Notes under the pieces: model-generated
What the model was told of the DNA's origin: nothing
Databases searched by the model: none
The model's input: the letters and a program-made list of their open reading frames with translations, nothing else
From: Gymnorhina tibicen
Taxonomy: Eukaryota; Chordata; Aves; Passeriformes; Artamidae
Assembly: GCA_013399875.1 (NCBI GenBank)
Contig: VXAZ01008136.1
Span: 434,001-498,000 of the forward strand
Reading direction: 5' to 3'
Length of the DNA: 64,000 bases
Shown: in pieces, positions 46,701-58,300 of the stretch
How positions within the stretch are numbered: the first letter of the stretch is position 1
How the letters are laid out: each line of letters opens with the position of its first letter
Translations under genes and position numbers: made by a program

Positions 46701-48829
46701 GGTTTATTTTAACTTGGTCACTTGATCCAATTCACTGCACAGTCACACAAACACTTGTGCCTGTATAAGCCAAGGGGGAAAAGGGTGTGTTATAGCTCTG
46801 CCTGTTTTGGCAGCAGCACTGGCTTATTTCTATTTAAACTGTATGTTAAAGTATGTCTTAACAGCCCTCGAGCCATTTTATTTAGTCTCTTGAGTCACAC
46901 ATACATCACACAGATTTTTGCTGCTGTCCAGACTGGAGACGCTTCATAAACAAAGCATGAGTCCTCATACAGGAGGGAAAATTGTGGCATGTCTAACAAA
47001 ATACTCAGTGATCCAACGGCTGCATACAATGGTTGTATTTTCAGAAATAGTTGCAGTTTGGTAGTTAAAGCAAAGGACTGCTGAGGTATGCCACCAACAT
47101 GAGGGAAGCAAACAAATGAATTTGTTTTCATGCCCCAGTCTCCCTACTTTCCATAAGCACTTTGTAAGGTCTCAGGATGAGAACTAACATTTTGATTGCG
47201 TGTCTATGAAAAAAACAGCTGACAAAACCTTTAGATTCTTGAGATTCTTAAAAGCATTTAAAAATGTAACATAGAGCTGTGATAAAAACCAGGTATGTGT
47301 AATGTCTGTCAACAGGTTGACTGTCCATTCTCTCCTGTGTATTTGCAGGGCCTGCACTACAAGAAAAGTCCTTATCTTAAGAGTTTGTTCATTTTCTCTC
47401 TCCCTGATACTTAGCTTTACCTATGCAGTGATAAGCCACAGAAAAAAGCACACATACTGTTGATTTATAACATTTAAATTATGCATTTTGTTAGCTGCTC
47501 ATCCCAGTCCTACTCTCAATGATGTAAATGGATGAATTTGTTTTGCACAAGTGGCTGGAGACATAAGGATCAACAACCACCTTCCTCCTTGCCTACTTTG
47601 CATTTATCATTCCCACCTCTCTGTTTTGCTGGTGCTGATTTCCCCATTTAGTCTTTGATCTTGGCTGTAATCTTGGCACACAGTTACCTCTTCCTCTTCC
47701 CTTCTCTGTTCATTCTTTCCATCTCACAGCTGATAAAGTGGTGCAGCTCAATAGAGGTAGTTCCCTTCCTTACCAGACAACAATTTGGAAAACCAGAGCA
47801 ATCACAACCCATTTCTGATGTTGCTCTGTGATAGCTGTGGTTAGGGGAGCATTACACATACCTAGTCACTCTAGCTATAACATTTCAGGCCAGCACAAGA
47901 TGAACACAACACCCCTCGGGCATCTCTGCATTATGCTGCCCAAAGGCAGCAGCTGATGCACCATCTCAGGAGGCCTGATAGCAGCATTCAGTCCTCGCTC
48001 ATGCATTAAATATCAGAATCACAAGGGGTTGCTACCTTTTAAATCCAGCTCACCATAAAAGAATCCTCTCTGTTGGTTATTTCATAGCTGAAGGAATGAA
48101 TAATTAAAAGGCAGTAGGTATTCTTCACCAGAACTAAATCTTTAGTTAGGAGCAGAACGACATCCAGCAGATCCAGACTTTCATTTATAAGAGCTTAGAC
48201 GAGTCAAAGGTCCCTTGGACATATGCAGAGCAGGCTGGCAGCAGAGGTCTGACATGCAGAGCACACACCCACTGATCCTGAGACACTCTGGCTCAGCTGG
48301 GGAATGTGTTTGTCACACAGGCATCCCTGCCTTCTGCAGGACTCACACAACTGTCCTGTTTTCACCGTGCTGGTGGCACATTACAGGCAGATGAAAATTC
48401 CCTCCTTTTCAGTTTAACTTCACAAGCTGCTCCAGGATGAAATGTGCCACATGGTTAAACAAGATCTGGGCTCAGGGAGTGGGATTTGACTGGTATTAGC
48501 TGCAAGATGCCATATCAGTGGAAATGAAACAAACTCATCTTGTTCCAGTGACTTAATGCTGCACAAACAGAAGCTAGTTAAATATAGACCATGGCTGAAA
48601 AATCATTTTCCATAGGTGAAGCCTACTAAAATCTCTGCTCTCAGCAAAGCTGCAAAGCTTGCTCCTAGCTGATGCCCCTGGCAGCTTCTCCAAGGGAGCT
48701 TGGTGCTGCCAGCTAGCTGGGGCACACTGGGATGGACTGGGCACATGATCCACACCTACCCAGGTAGGATGTGAGGTGCAACAAATGCTTCTCTAGTCCA
48801 GAAATCTGTGTTACAGCCCCGCGATGGAG
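43717..48829 (-). other. CLMN: CLMN intron 1, stretch containing repeat copy 2
   Basis: AT-rich sequence with no gene supported. Apart from copy 2 of the direct repeat and its small flanking tandem, nothing was recognised. Confidence 0.6.
45481..45676. repeat. Dispersed direct repeat, copy 2
   Basis: Partner of 43521-43716, about 1.96 kb away. It is preceded at 45452-45480 by a two-copy ACAGTAAATTATT tandem that copy 1 lacks. No target-site duplication was obvious. Confidence 0.9.
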
Positions 48830-48876
48830 GCTGGCTCTACTGCCCACAGACATGTGAGGTCTGCAGTAGAGCCGGC
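48830..48876. repeat. 14-bp inverted repeat, possible hairpin
   Basis: The left arm GCTGGCTCTACTGC (48830-48843) pairs with the right arm GCAGTAGAGCCGGC (48863-48876) over 14 positions with one G-T wobble. The 19-nt loop contains a further CACA/TGTG pairing. The stem is GC-rich and stable-looking but shorter than a usual pre-miRNA stem. Confidence 0.85.
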
Positions 48877-49162
48877 AGCTGCACTTTCCTCCTTAACAGC
48901 CTGATGGCTCTGAAGTGCCAGTGGCACAGTCAGAAGTCCTCTTACCCTTATTAGTGCAGGAAAAGTACTATGGATATACCTCAGGCTAAGAGATCTATCT
49001 TTTGAGGTAAGGATGTAAAAACAAGAAAAATAAGAGAATAGCTTTTGATGACAAAGTCCCTTTGAATACTCAGCTTGCTAAACAGAACTAAAACACCTGA
49101 AGGCTGATTATGGAAGAATCCTGTCTGCCTCCACTTGGGAGTTCTCACTACTGTAGGATGAA

Positions 49163-49243
49163 GTGTTTCAGCATCAGTCACAACCAATATTCTCCAAGGA
49201 GTGGCCACACTGCAGTTAGCATTTGCTGGCTGTGGAAGGGCAG
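49163..49243 (+). repeat. Divergent inverted repeat, arm A
   Basis: An approximately 80-bp segment (GTGTTTCA…GTCACA…CTCCAAGGAGTG…CTGTGGAAGGGCA) recurs in reverse orientation at 49624-49705 with roughly three quarters identity by eye. Probably two old copies of an unrecognised mobile element inserted in opposite orientation. Confidence 0.75.
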
Positions 49244-49623
49244 CCCAAAGGGCAGTGGGCACAGGGCTCAGCTGCAGGTCTTGGCCTCTGGAAAGAAATT
49301 CATGAGCACTGGCAGTACTGCGTATCTTCCAAACAGGGCAGGCAGTTCTGTAACACTAAGAATAGGTGGCATAAAAATCACTTTTGTTTCCTCCTTCAGT
49401 TCTTTTTAAAAGCTGGGCTATTTTAGACCAAGAAAAGCCATTGTTTTAAAGATTGGTCAATACCCAGGCATTTTTCCTGCCTCAGCATATTCATCTTTTT
49501 TCAGGTCTCCTATGGAACTGCAAACAGGCACACTTCAAGTAAAACTTCAGTGTAAAAACACAGACAAATATAAGTGCTCAGAGAAATGCAAGTGTTCAGG
49601 AATGCACCATCTCTCAGGCAAGT

Positions 49624-49705
49624 GCCCGTCCACAGGCAGTAAATGTCAACAGCAGTATGATCACTCCTTGGAGCAGACAGGCTGTGACTAACAGTGAAAC
49701 ACAGA
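49624..49705 (-). repeat. Divergent inverted repeat, arm B
   Basis: Reverse-complement partner of 49163-49243. The shared block CTCCAAGGAGTG is exact, and CTGTGGAAGGGCA appears as CTGTGGACGGGCA. The arms are about 380 bp apart and both lie in CLMN intron 1. Confidence 0.75.
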
Positions 49706-49976
49706 AGGCAATGACCTTCCCAATGTAACCTAGAAGAGGGCTTCACTTATTCGCAGTCAGGGTGCATTGTTGGGTTGTTTCCACCTTTCAGATCTACTGG
49801 CATCTTTTGGCATTCATGGTAACGCCCACATCCATATCAGCTGGAGTACAAGTCACACAGTCACTTCCCAGCGTCTACCACTGCGAGGGGCTGGTCTGGC
49901 CAAGGTGCAGACCGTTTTGTTTCCTGAGCTCCACAAGCTTCACGTTGGCCTAGTCACCAAGTTTACCCCTGTGGAT

Positions 49977-50378
49977 TTAGGTTCTCTCATTTGCTGTGGC
50001 TACCCCTAATTTAGTGTCATTCACACATTTGAGGAAGACACACTCTGTGCTGATCAAAATGTCGAGCAATGTGGACTCCAGCAGAGTACCCTGCTCACTA
50101 CTTGGTGCCAGCTGGATGTCAGCCCTTTGATCTCCTGGAGTCCAGCTGAAGGTGGTCCCAGCAGATTTCAACCCACCTAACAATCTGTTCCACCAGATTG
50201 TGGCTGCAGTACCAGACAGGCCATTTCCCACTGGCAGAATTTGGCAGCTTTGAATCTTTCCTACACTGGCAAGGATGAAAATATGCAGATGGAAAGAGAA
50301 GCCATGGTATCTCTGAATTAAATTTTTGAAGTCCATCTGAGACCAGGGATTGCAAAGGTCAGCATTGAACTGTACCAC
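49977..50378 (-). mobile_element. Probable CR1-type LINE relic (reverse transcriptase fragment)
   Basis: The minus strand keeps one open frame whose 3' part reads LKCVNDTKLGVATANERT. It resembles the F-A-D-D-T-K-L-G motif that carries the catalytic Asp pair of CR1 reverse transcriptases. The preceding codons can be aligned loosely with the LFNIFINDL block, but only with frame changes. The first Asp of the catalytic pair is replaced (VND), so the fragment is dead. CR1 is the dominant avian LINE. The upstream half is too diverged to assign. Confidence 0.45.
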
Positions 50379-52218
50379 AAATTTATCAGCACAAGAACAG
50401 CTGCCTTTGTGGCCTTTAGCTTACTGAAAAAGGATGATGATGTTCACAGATGAAATTGAGATCTAGCACAAATTCAAGTGCATGTGAGGCACAGCTTGCA
50501 AGAACTGATTAATTCCCAATGTCAGTGACTGTGATTTAAGCGTTCTTCCAAAACCAAAGAACATCTCTTTAGTGAGGCCTCCTTAACAGTTAACAAGATC
50601 ACACTTTCCAGAAGATCACAGAACTTGTGTGAAGAGATTTTGTAGCTTTCAGCAAAACCATTAAAAAGAAGGACTATCATGCAATCCAAAACCGAAGTAA
50701 AAAATGGAAGCAAAAACACACTGACTGACTCCAGTGAGAACTGGGTGTTCAGATGAAGAGATTACCATTTTGGGTGTACATATACAAATTAGCAATTAGG
50801 GATAATTGCTTTCAGCTGCATTTTGCTGTTAAAAAAAGTATTAATAACTTGTAATTAACATTAATTTAAGGACAGATGAAAGCCCATGTTGGTGCTGAGA
50901 GTAGACACGCCTGACAAAAAACAGCTACCTCCTATGCAGTGCTGGTGGTTGTCAGCTAGAATATTTCTTGTGTGTTCCCAAACCAAAATTACAACAACTT
51001 TAATCTCTGTCTTCTCAGGCCCACTTCCTGCCCACTAATCTCTCCCTTTAACCATGGTCAAATCTTCAACAAAAGCACCATAGAGGAAGAAACTCATTGT
51101 GCACAGGCTGCCAGGTATCAGCCAGACACCGCTCCTCGCTAACCCCCAGACCTCACGCCGTGGCACCGGACCTGCCGTGCCGGTGTGAGCTGCACCACTG
51201 AACTCCAAGGGGAGGCCTGTGAGCCACACTGCCCGGCCACACGTGCTCTTCTACCACCACGTGAAGAGATAAACGTGGCCACGATTTAAGACTAAAATGA
51301 GTCTGCTGGAAGATTTCCTTGTAATTTGCCCTGACAGTGTTTCCTGCCTGGAAATAAAATCTGTCCAGCCCCAGGCAGCCCCACTTGTGTTCCTCTGCAC
51401 ATCACCACGTGAGGCAAGCCCATGCACAGGCAGCAAGATGGGCAGGGCAGCCCCTTGGCTGGCCAGGCCCAGGTGAACCTTCCTTTGTGCTTCCAGGGCA
51501 AACTAGTGAAGGGCCAGGGCGATGTTGGGGAAGAAGTTACTCAGCCATTACAGAGGTGTGGCTCTGTGGCTCCCCTGAGGTCAGTGAGGAGGTACATGGC
51601 ACAAGGCACCCCATCTGGTCAGCACTTCAGCCAAAGGCAAGTTCATCTTATGAGAGCCCCTCCCATAAGTTACAACTGTGAAGTTGTGTTTCCAAAGGTT
51701 TACCTATTTCCGTACTTCACTCTGTAAAAGTATATGCCTGTTACAGGCTTAAATGCATCAGTCTTGTAGACTTGTTCTAAAGAACTGTGCTCCCAGCATC
51801 TGGTTATGCAAGCTAGAAAACCCTTTTGCACAGTGGTTTAGTACACGCTTTTCTGGACAGAATGCTGGATCACAGCTAAATCTCATCTGGGTCAAATGGA
51901 AGTGGACTTGGTCTCCTCAACAGTAGCCAATGGCACACATTTGTCAATACACAGGACAAAGGCCAACAGGGACAGTTTCTCAGCTGAGCTCCAGATTATA
52001 AAACACCAGGCAAGGCAAAAAATCCCAAACCTCAAGATAGTGATGCACCTATCCTACATGGCATGCCCATTTTTATTAACTATATTCCCTCCTGTTGACC
52101 ACTGTTGAATTTCTTGGGTTTTTTCCTCCCCACTCTAATCACTATTTATATTTGGTCAAATGGGCATCCTTCAGCCCACAGGAGCATTTCTCAAGTTATC
52201 CAGCCCTGCTTCCTGAGC
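50379..52218 (-). other. CLMN: CLMN intron 1, between CR1 relic and SINE
   Basis: No gene was recognised. It contains the E-box/CpG patch listed separately. Overlapping short open frames in 51385-51727 reflect the higher GC content and have no recognisable protein. Confidence 0.55.
51115..51415. promoter_or_regulatory. CpG-richer patch with three CACGTG E-boxes
   Basis: Exact CACGTG motifs lie at 51240-51245, 51258-51263 and 51406-51411, with an additional AACGTGG at about 51272. They sit beside a CpG-richer segment (51115-51240). CACGTG is bound by USF, MYC/MAX, MITF/TFEB and CLOCK-type bHLH proteins. Function is inferred only from the clustering. Confidence 0.3.
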
Positions 52219-52356
52219 AGAATCACAGAATATTCTGAGTTGGAAGGGACCGATGAGAATCATTGAGTCCAGCTCTTAAGTGCATGGCCTGTACAGGGAT
52301 CAAAACTGTGACCTTGGCATTATTTGCACCATGCTCCAACCAACTGGGCTAATTCC
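52219..52356 (-). mobile_element. tRNA-Ile-derived SINE with CR1-like tail (TguSINE1-like)
   Basis: On the minus strand, 52356-52285 reads as a 72-nt decayed tRNA-Ile: GGAATTAGCCCAGTTGGTTG, GAGCATGGTGC and ATGCCAAGGTC, ending GGCCA. The Pol III A box TAGCCCAGTTGG is intact; the B box GTTTTGATCCC is degraded. The tail, 52284-52219, reads GGACTCAATGATTCTCATCG, CCCTTCCAACTC and ATTCTGTGATTCT, which is the 3' end of CR1 LINEs that lets CR1 machinery copy the SINE. This fused structure is known as TguSINE1 in zebra finch and relatives. Scattered substitutions point to an old copy. It is the best taxonomic clue in the window. Confidence 0.85.
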
Positions 52357-53284
52357 AGGGTCAGGTACTGACCTTCACCACTGCGGCTGGAGCTGTGACT
52401 AGAGTTCATTGCCCTGTTTCCTTCACCATTCCAGCACACCTCTGGGTTCACCACACATCACCTTCAGTGGTGGAGCTGGGCAGACTGAGGTCCCTGCAGT
52501 ATAACTGCTTGTGTAAGGGTCATGTGACTTCTTCAGGGGAAAAAGAAAAAAGCCCTAAAAATACTAATTATTATTATGAAGACCCAGCCAGGCATCCATT
52601 CTTCCAACAGCGGAGAAGCTCAGAGATCTCATTTCAACTCAATTTCCTGTAAATCTATTTCTATAGTCTGAGGTTCAGGAACCTTTTATAGGAACCTCTA
52701 TTCAGTTCCTTATAGTCACTCCGAGGGGATCAAACAGACTCAGAATAGAATTCAGTCACTTCTATCACCAAAACTTAACAGCAAACAGGTTTCACTGTAA
52801 ACAGGATTGGCAATACTCTATTCAGACATTTTTAAGCTTTTTGGAGCACAGGAAGCCCCCCACCTCTGATTGTGATTTTCAGTTTAGCTCTGGGGAAAAC
52901 ATTTAAACTTGCCACACTCCCACTATTCTACTGATTTTGCAAGGAACATCCCCTTACCTGTTACAGACAATTAACAAAGTGCCCTTTTTGTGCTTCCTTG
53001 CCCTCCCCCATGGCATTTGGAGAAATGCTGCAAAGCTGTGACCCTCCTCAGACTCCACTGCCTGTTGTCCAGGAGCTGGAGAAGGCAAAGAGGAAGGTAC
53101 CCTCTGAGCAGGGGTGCAGGAAAACAGGAATTTCCCTTTAGGGACTGGCTGCAGAGAATTACCTGGTTGCTTAGAAACATGAGATTAACTACAGCTCAGT
53201 TTCCCCTTCCTTCACACATGCACTTAAGCAGAGGCCATAAATCAGCTTGGTGGGAGACTCAGGATGGCTGGTCTGCGGGGTGAG

Positions 53285-53332
53285 ATGCAGGGTCACCGCA
53301 CAGGGTCACCATGCAGGGTCACCATGCAGGGC
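53285..53332. repeat. 13-bp minisatellite, about 3.6 units
   Basis: Units ATGCAGGGTCACC, GCACAGGGTCACC, ATGCAGGGTCACC and a partial ATGCAGGG follow head to tail. It lies in intron 1, next to a GC-richer stretch. Confidence 0.9.
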
Positions 53333-54236
53333 AGGTGGCAGACAGGGGGGAGGGCATATTTTCTGCTCCCCAGGCTGTGTGAGCTCCCTTTGGTTTGCAG
53401 TGAAAAGTTTCTCATTGCTGAGTTTCAGCCGCCAGGATGAGAGTCAATCATGGAGCTCCGCAGCCGCATCTCCTGTGCCAGCATTTCAGCTTTGATGACA
53501 ATCAGTTGAGGGAGTGTAGTTAGGGCAAAGCATCTGACAAGAAGAAGCAGATGATATTCAAAGCAAATGATATTTTAAGCATAAACAAAAGTTACGTTAA
53601 TTCCTGCACTTCAGTAATATTTTCTATGTGAGCTGCCAAAGCATTGGTGATTGGCAGCAATAAACACACTCGCTGCCTGTTTGCATCTTTCATACCTCAA
53701 GGATTGGACAGAAAGGGTGATTAGCAACACAGAGACCCAACTACTGCTTTGCTTACCCACCAGCACATAACACAGAAGAAGGAAAAGACAATCTAGATAA
53801 AACAGACGTGGACTTAATCTCATACAGTTTACGGTCAAACCAGTTTAACATGAAAAAGCACCACTAACACAAACATGAGAGCATAGCCCACAGTGTGTGC
53901 TCAAGAGCTTTAATGAAGTCTCTGCAAGAAAACTCTTCAAGCCTGACATAACAGGTCAAAGGACAGATGAACTGGTATGTGCCTATAAAGTATTAGAATT
54001 TGGAAAAAGATACTGGCAAGTGTGCCTAATTTAGACTCTTTCACATTCATCCACATTCACAGACATCAGCTCCCAGACACAGCGTGGAAGGGATATGCTG
54101 TGCAGTACATACTCAATAACCTTGTGGACAGGAGCCAGCAGGGTGGTTATCATTATGCTGGATAGTTACTACAAGCTGAGGGTTAATTATTAGCAGAACT
54201 TAAAATCAAAGAGAGTTTGATCCAGACTGCATAGCA

Positions 54237-54257
54237 ACACACACACACACACACACA
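54237..54257. repeat. (CA)n microsatellite
   Basis: About ten uninterrupted AC dinucleotides in intron 1. Confidence 0.95.
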
Positions 54258-55290
54258 AAGCCTCTACCCTGAAGCACTTCCCGTCTCTTTACAGACAAGC
54301 TCAGCACAGTTTAGACATGTCCAAGGTGGCACACCATGCCAAGGTAGCAGTGATAGGGAGATTGTAGCTCTTGAAGTGTCAGCACCTACAGGAATGGGTT
54401 GGGGGGCTTTTCACTGGTTGTTTTTTTTGCACTTCAATGGTTGTTTAAAAACAGGTAGCATGACTAGAAAAAAGTTATGTTTTGTGTATCATTTATAAGT
54501 TCTGCACACAAAAATTCTCTCCTCGACCCTGGAAATACTTTTTTTCAGGGAGAAAGGACTAGAGTTACCTTCTGTTCCGCATTTGCATCCTTAACAATAA
54601 AAAGCAATGTCTTCTGCAAGGAAAGGCTTGCAATTATCAGGATTCTGATTTTGTTAGAGGTTATTTAGTGATATTTAATAGTGAATTCAAGCTGGTGGGA
54701 TGGGGAAGGCCAAGGGAACAACGTAACAATCAAAAACTGCAATCATTTGACACGTTTCTTTTGTAGATTAACAGAAACTCAGATTTAGTAGAGTTGTTTG
54801 TTCTTTTTCCACAGCAAAATGCTCTTTGGGCCTACATGAGCAATCATACCCAAGGGTTTTTTTCACTTTATTGTCCTGTTAATTCAGCATTAACCTGATG
54901 GACTCAATTATAACAAAGAGTTTTACCTGTGCACAAGCACTTGATATTCAATCTGCATTCAGTAAGAAAACCAGGAATGTGGGTAAGCAGATCAGGTTGA
55001 GTCCAGAATACGCAGCAACGGGGGCAGGGAATTGCCTCTTTCAGTCTTCACCTGGGTTGGTGCAGATGTACAAACCCGGAGGTTTCTAAGGCAGACACAA
55101 CGAGCAAGTACCACATACAACTAATAGATGGTACACACTCTTCTACCAACACCACAGAAGAAAAAGAAAAGGAGTTTACCCTACCAAAATGAAATAAAAA
55201 TGACGAGCCAAGCTGGCTAAACAAGGCAGTGTTTGTGTAGGGCGGGGGGGGGCTAAGCTGACAACACTGCTCTTTTATGTGCTCTCATAC

Positions 55291-55352
55291 CGTGTTCGGT
55301 GCATAAACATGGGCTGACGTGACCGAGAGCTCCCCGCGAGCGAACGGAGCAA
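55291..55352. promoter_or_regulatory. Short CpG cluster with CRE-like TGACGTGA
   Basis: About eight CpGs fall within some 60 bp (CCGAGAGCTCCCCGCGAGCG region) in otherwise CpG-poor DNA, with TGACGTGA at 55315-55322, a CRE/ATF-like octamer. A G run at about 55244-55252 lies just upstream. It is a candidate enhancer or minor promoter; no exon was identified with it. Confidence 0.3.
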
Positions 55353-58300
55353 CTTTCCCCTGGCAGAGAAGGATTAGTGTTTGCTGACCCTGTCAAAAGG
55401 AAATCAGGGCGATCTCTGTCTCCCCCCTGCTAGTCCTGCCTCCCCGGTAGCTGCAGGGCTTACACTGTAGTCTGCAGTGTTTACATTGCTGGCCCCAAAC
55501 CTTTTTCTGTGTCTGCAGAGTTACAGCAGAAGCTGAATTGAGCCTAATTCTCTCACAGCAAATGAGAGTGCTTTCCCAGCCTGGCATTTAGCATTTCACA
55601 TTCTCGTGTACTGCAAACAACCATCAAAACCAGGGAGAAATCATGGCTGCAGAGGAAGTCTACATGACCAGCTGAGAAGGTCCAACTTCCAGTTGGTCAG
55701 GGCTTAAGAGAAATGCCACCCATTTAGCCAAAATTGTAAAGAGAGTCCCGGGGGTCTTATGAGACAGGGCAGCTAGGTTCAGGGATCACATCCAGCCCCT
55801 GCAAAGTGCCACAACTCGAAGTGTTTGTCATTAAGAGTCGAAGCTGTGAGAAAGGCACAGCTTTAATGAGGGCTAAGTCAACAGGAGGGAGCTTCCAGGC
55901 GTGTAATACCAGCAGCTACGGTGACTGCAGATAGGAGCAGACTGTACTGATCAAGGAAACATTAGCTGAAGTAGTTTTGAAGTGAGCAGTCCAAACAACC
56001 TCCAGTGTCCAATTACATCAATGTCCTCCCAAACATGGGGCTTTTGTTAGTACCTCAAATCTTGCTTTAGTAAATTAAAATACGTTTCCACTTTGCTCTG
56101 CTAGCCATTGCAAGAACAGGAAAGATGAATTAAATCCTAACACTCTTCTTGGGAATGAATGATCTTGGGACAATGTCAACAGCCTGGCAAGGGCTGAGGA
56201 AACACTCAGGCATCTCCCAGCCTTCACTCACGCCCCCTCCCTGAAGTACTCCTCAAGGACTTTCCATGCATAAATAAGCTAAGGTAGGATGAACTTTAAA
56301 TAGGCCTCGCCCTACACAGTCAAATAAACTAGGGAACATGTATATATGATTTGTAATATTTGCATTTCAAGCAGTGAAACTTTTTTGATACATTATACAT
56401 GCTGGGATTACTAGCAAGCTGCAGACTGGATAGGTGTTTTATGTGTTGCTTTTTACCATGAAGCACAGATGGCTGACTTTGTTCAGGGACCGGGCATTGC
56501 TGGGAAAACTCAGGTTATGGCAGTACAGCTAAACAGTATTCTCCTGTTTACAGCTGTAGTTTAATTTATCCATTTACTACCTCTCAAGGCCAAATTTCAC
56601 ATTTTGCATCTGCAGTCAGGCTGGGCCTTGGCCATGCTGTTAGTTACTTGTCATTCTCAGTCAGTCAGTGCTGTAATCTCACTTATTCGTAGTCAAGCTG
56701 TTGTTAAGTACAATGATGTACTTTCAAGAGCTTACTCTGTATAAATGCAAGAACTTAATTTTTTTCTCAATGGTCACAAATTAAATAACAAAAGCAACAT
56801 AAGCAAGGCAATAAATAAACTGTGTTTATACAAATTAACATTGAATTTGTTTGTTTCATAGTCTGCAGTCTGGAAACATGACCACTTGCACTAGGCTAAT
56901 GTCATTGATTTCTCTTGCTCAGATAAGCATGCCACCAAAAAAAGTCTGAGGTGAGGTGGGAGCTTTTATTAGGTCAACAAACAGGAGCTGGAAAAACAAA
57001 AAAGCAACTTATCAGCCAGTCTAAAAAAAGACATTACCTCTCCCTACAAACCTTGCCTTGCTTATATCATGGCACTAAATTCACTACCCTAATACTGCAC
57101 AAGTATTTCTCATCCTAACAATTAAATTTTACATTTACTAGAAGTCCAAGAGCAGCCTCAGTTTATAATTGATTTTGTTAACTAAACAAGATTTTCCGTG
57201 CAGAAGGGCAAAGAAAGTGTGAGAACGCTGGTACTGGAAACACAGCTTATGTAATTTGGCCAGCACAGTATTTGAATCTGCGAGTTCCCCCACCCCCACA
57301 TGCTGCAATCCCAGCATCTATGGAGAATCCCCAGCAGCAAAATGATGGGCCTTGGGACCAAATTACCTCCCAGCTGACACTGCCCAGAATTACCATCGCT
57401 AGTGTGGGTGGGTCTGTATCCCAAATAACTGATTTGAGAGACAAGCTGGCTCCCTTGCAGGCATGGAGGATTCCTTGGGGACTCCTGAGAGGAGGCAGCA
57501 GCAAGCTCCCGAAGTGGCTGAAAGTAATCTTTCATTCCACACTCGCTGCCACGGCACTGAATTAGGAGAGCATTTTCTGTGAGGCTGGAGGAATAATTGC
57601 ATCCCATGGATCAGCAGATGAACAGGTAATGTATAGCCATGGGGCAGTGTAGGCATTTTCCCTGGAGCGTTCTCAAAGTCTGGAGAGGCCTAATAAACTG
57701 CTTACAGGAACCATTATAGGTATATAGCCATTAAGTATATAACCCTGCTTTGTCAGCTGCAGAGTATACATACCCACACACGTGGTCCCTTTCCAGCATC
57801 CTTGTTATTAAGAGCAGCTCAGGCATCCCCAGTGAGCTTCTTGTTGAGACAGAAAAGCAGGGAAATACTCTTGAAATTAATTCCTAGCCTATTTTCATTT
57901 AGAGTAACCACACAACTCCTCCCTGCCTCAAGGCGATGTCAAAAGCAAAACCCAGAATTACAGACAAATGAGCCTCAGCCCCACTGCTCCAGCAGGACAG
58001 GGCTCTGCACTCAGCCTTTCCAGCCAAACCGCTCCTCTGCCTGCCCCTCCCAGCACAGCCTCCAGCACCAGCGGCTGTGAATGAGCCCAGCTCCACGGGT
58101 ATTGATCCTGGTACAAAGCACATGCTTGGCCCAACTGGTTGGACTCAGGGTCCCCTCTCTGCCATCCTCACTGCTTTCCCTGCATCCACTTCTGTTGTCA
58201 GGGCTTAGGTCGACTTCAAGCATGCAATGGAAGATCCGCACTGCTAACGCCTTGTCTCATGTAGAATACTAGCAGAGGCAAAACGGTATCCTTAATTCAG

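Noticed and set aside
52285..52356. Functional tRNA-Ile gene on the minus strand
   Set aside because: The anticodon loop and B box are mutated and the tRNA-like head runs directly into a CR1-type tail, so it is a SINE, not a tRNA gene.
57182..57656. Overlapping open frames on both strands, up to 141 codons
   Set aside because: Open in several frames at once with no family resemblance; reflects local composition.
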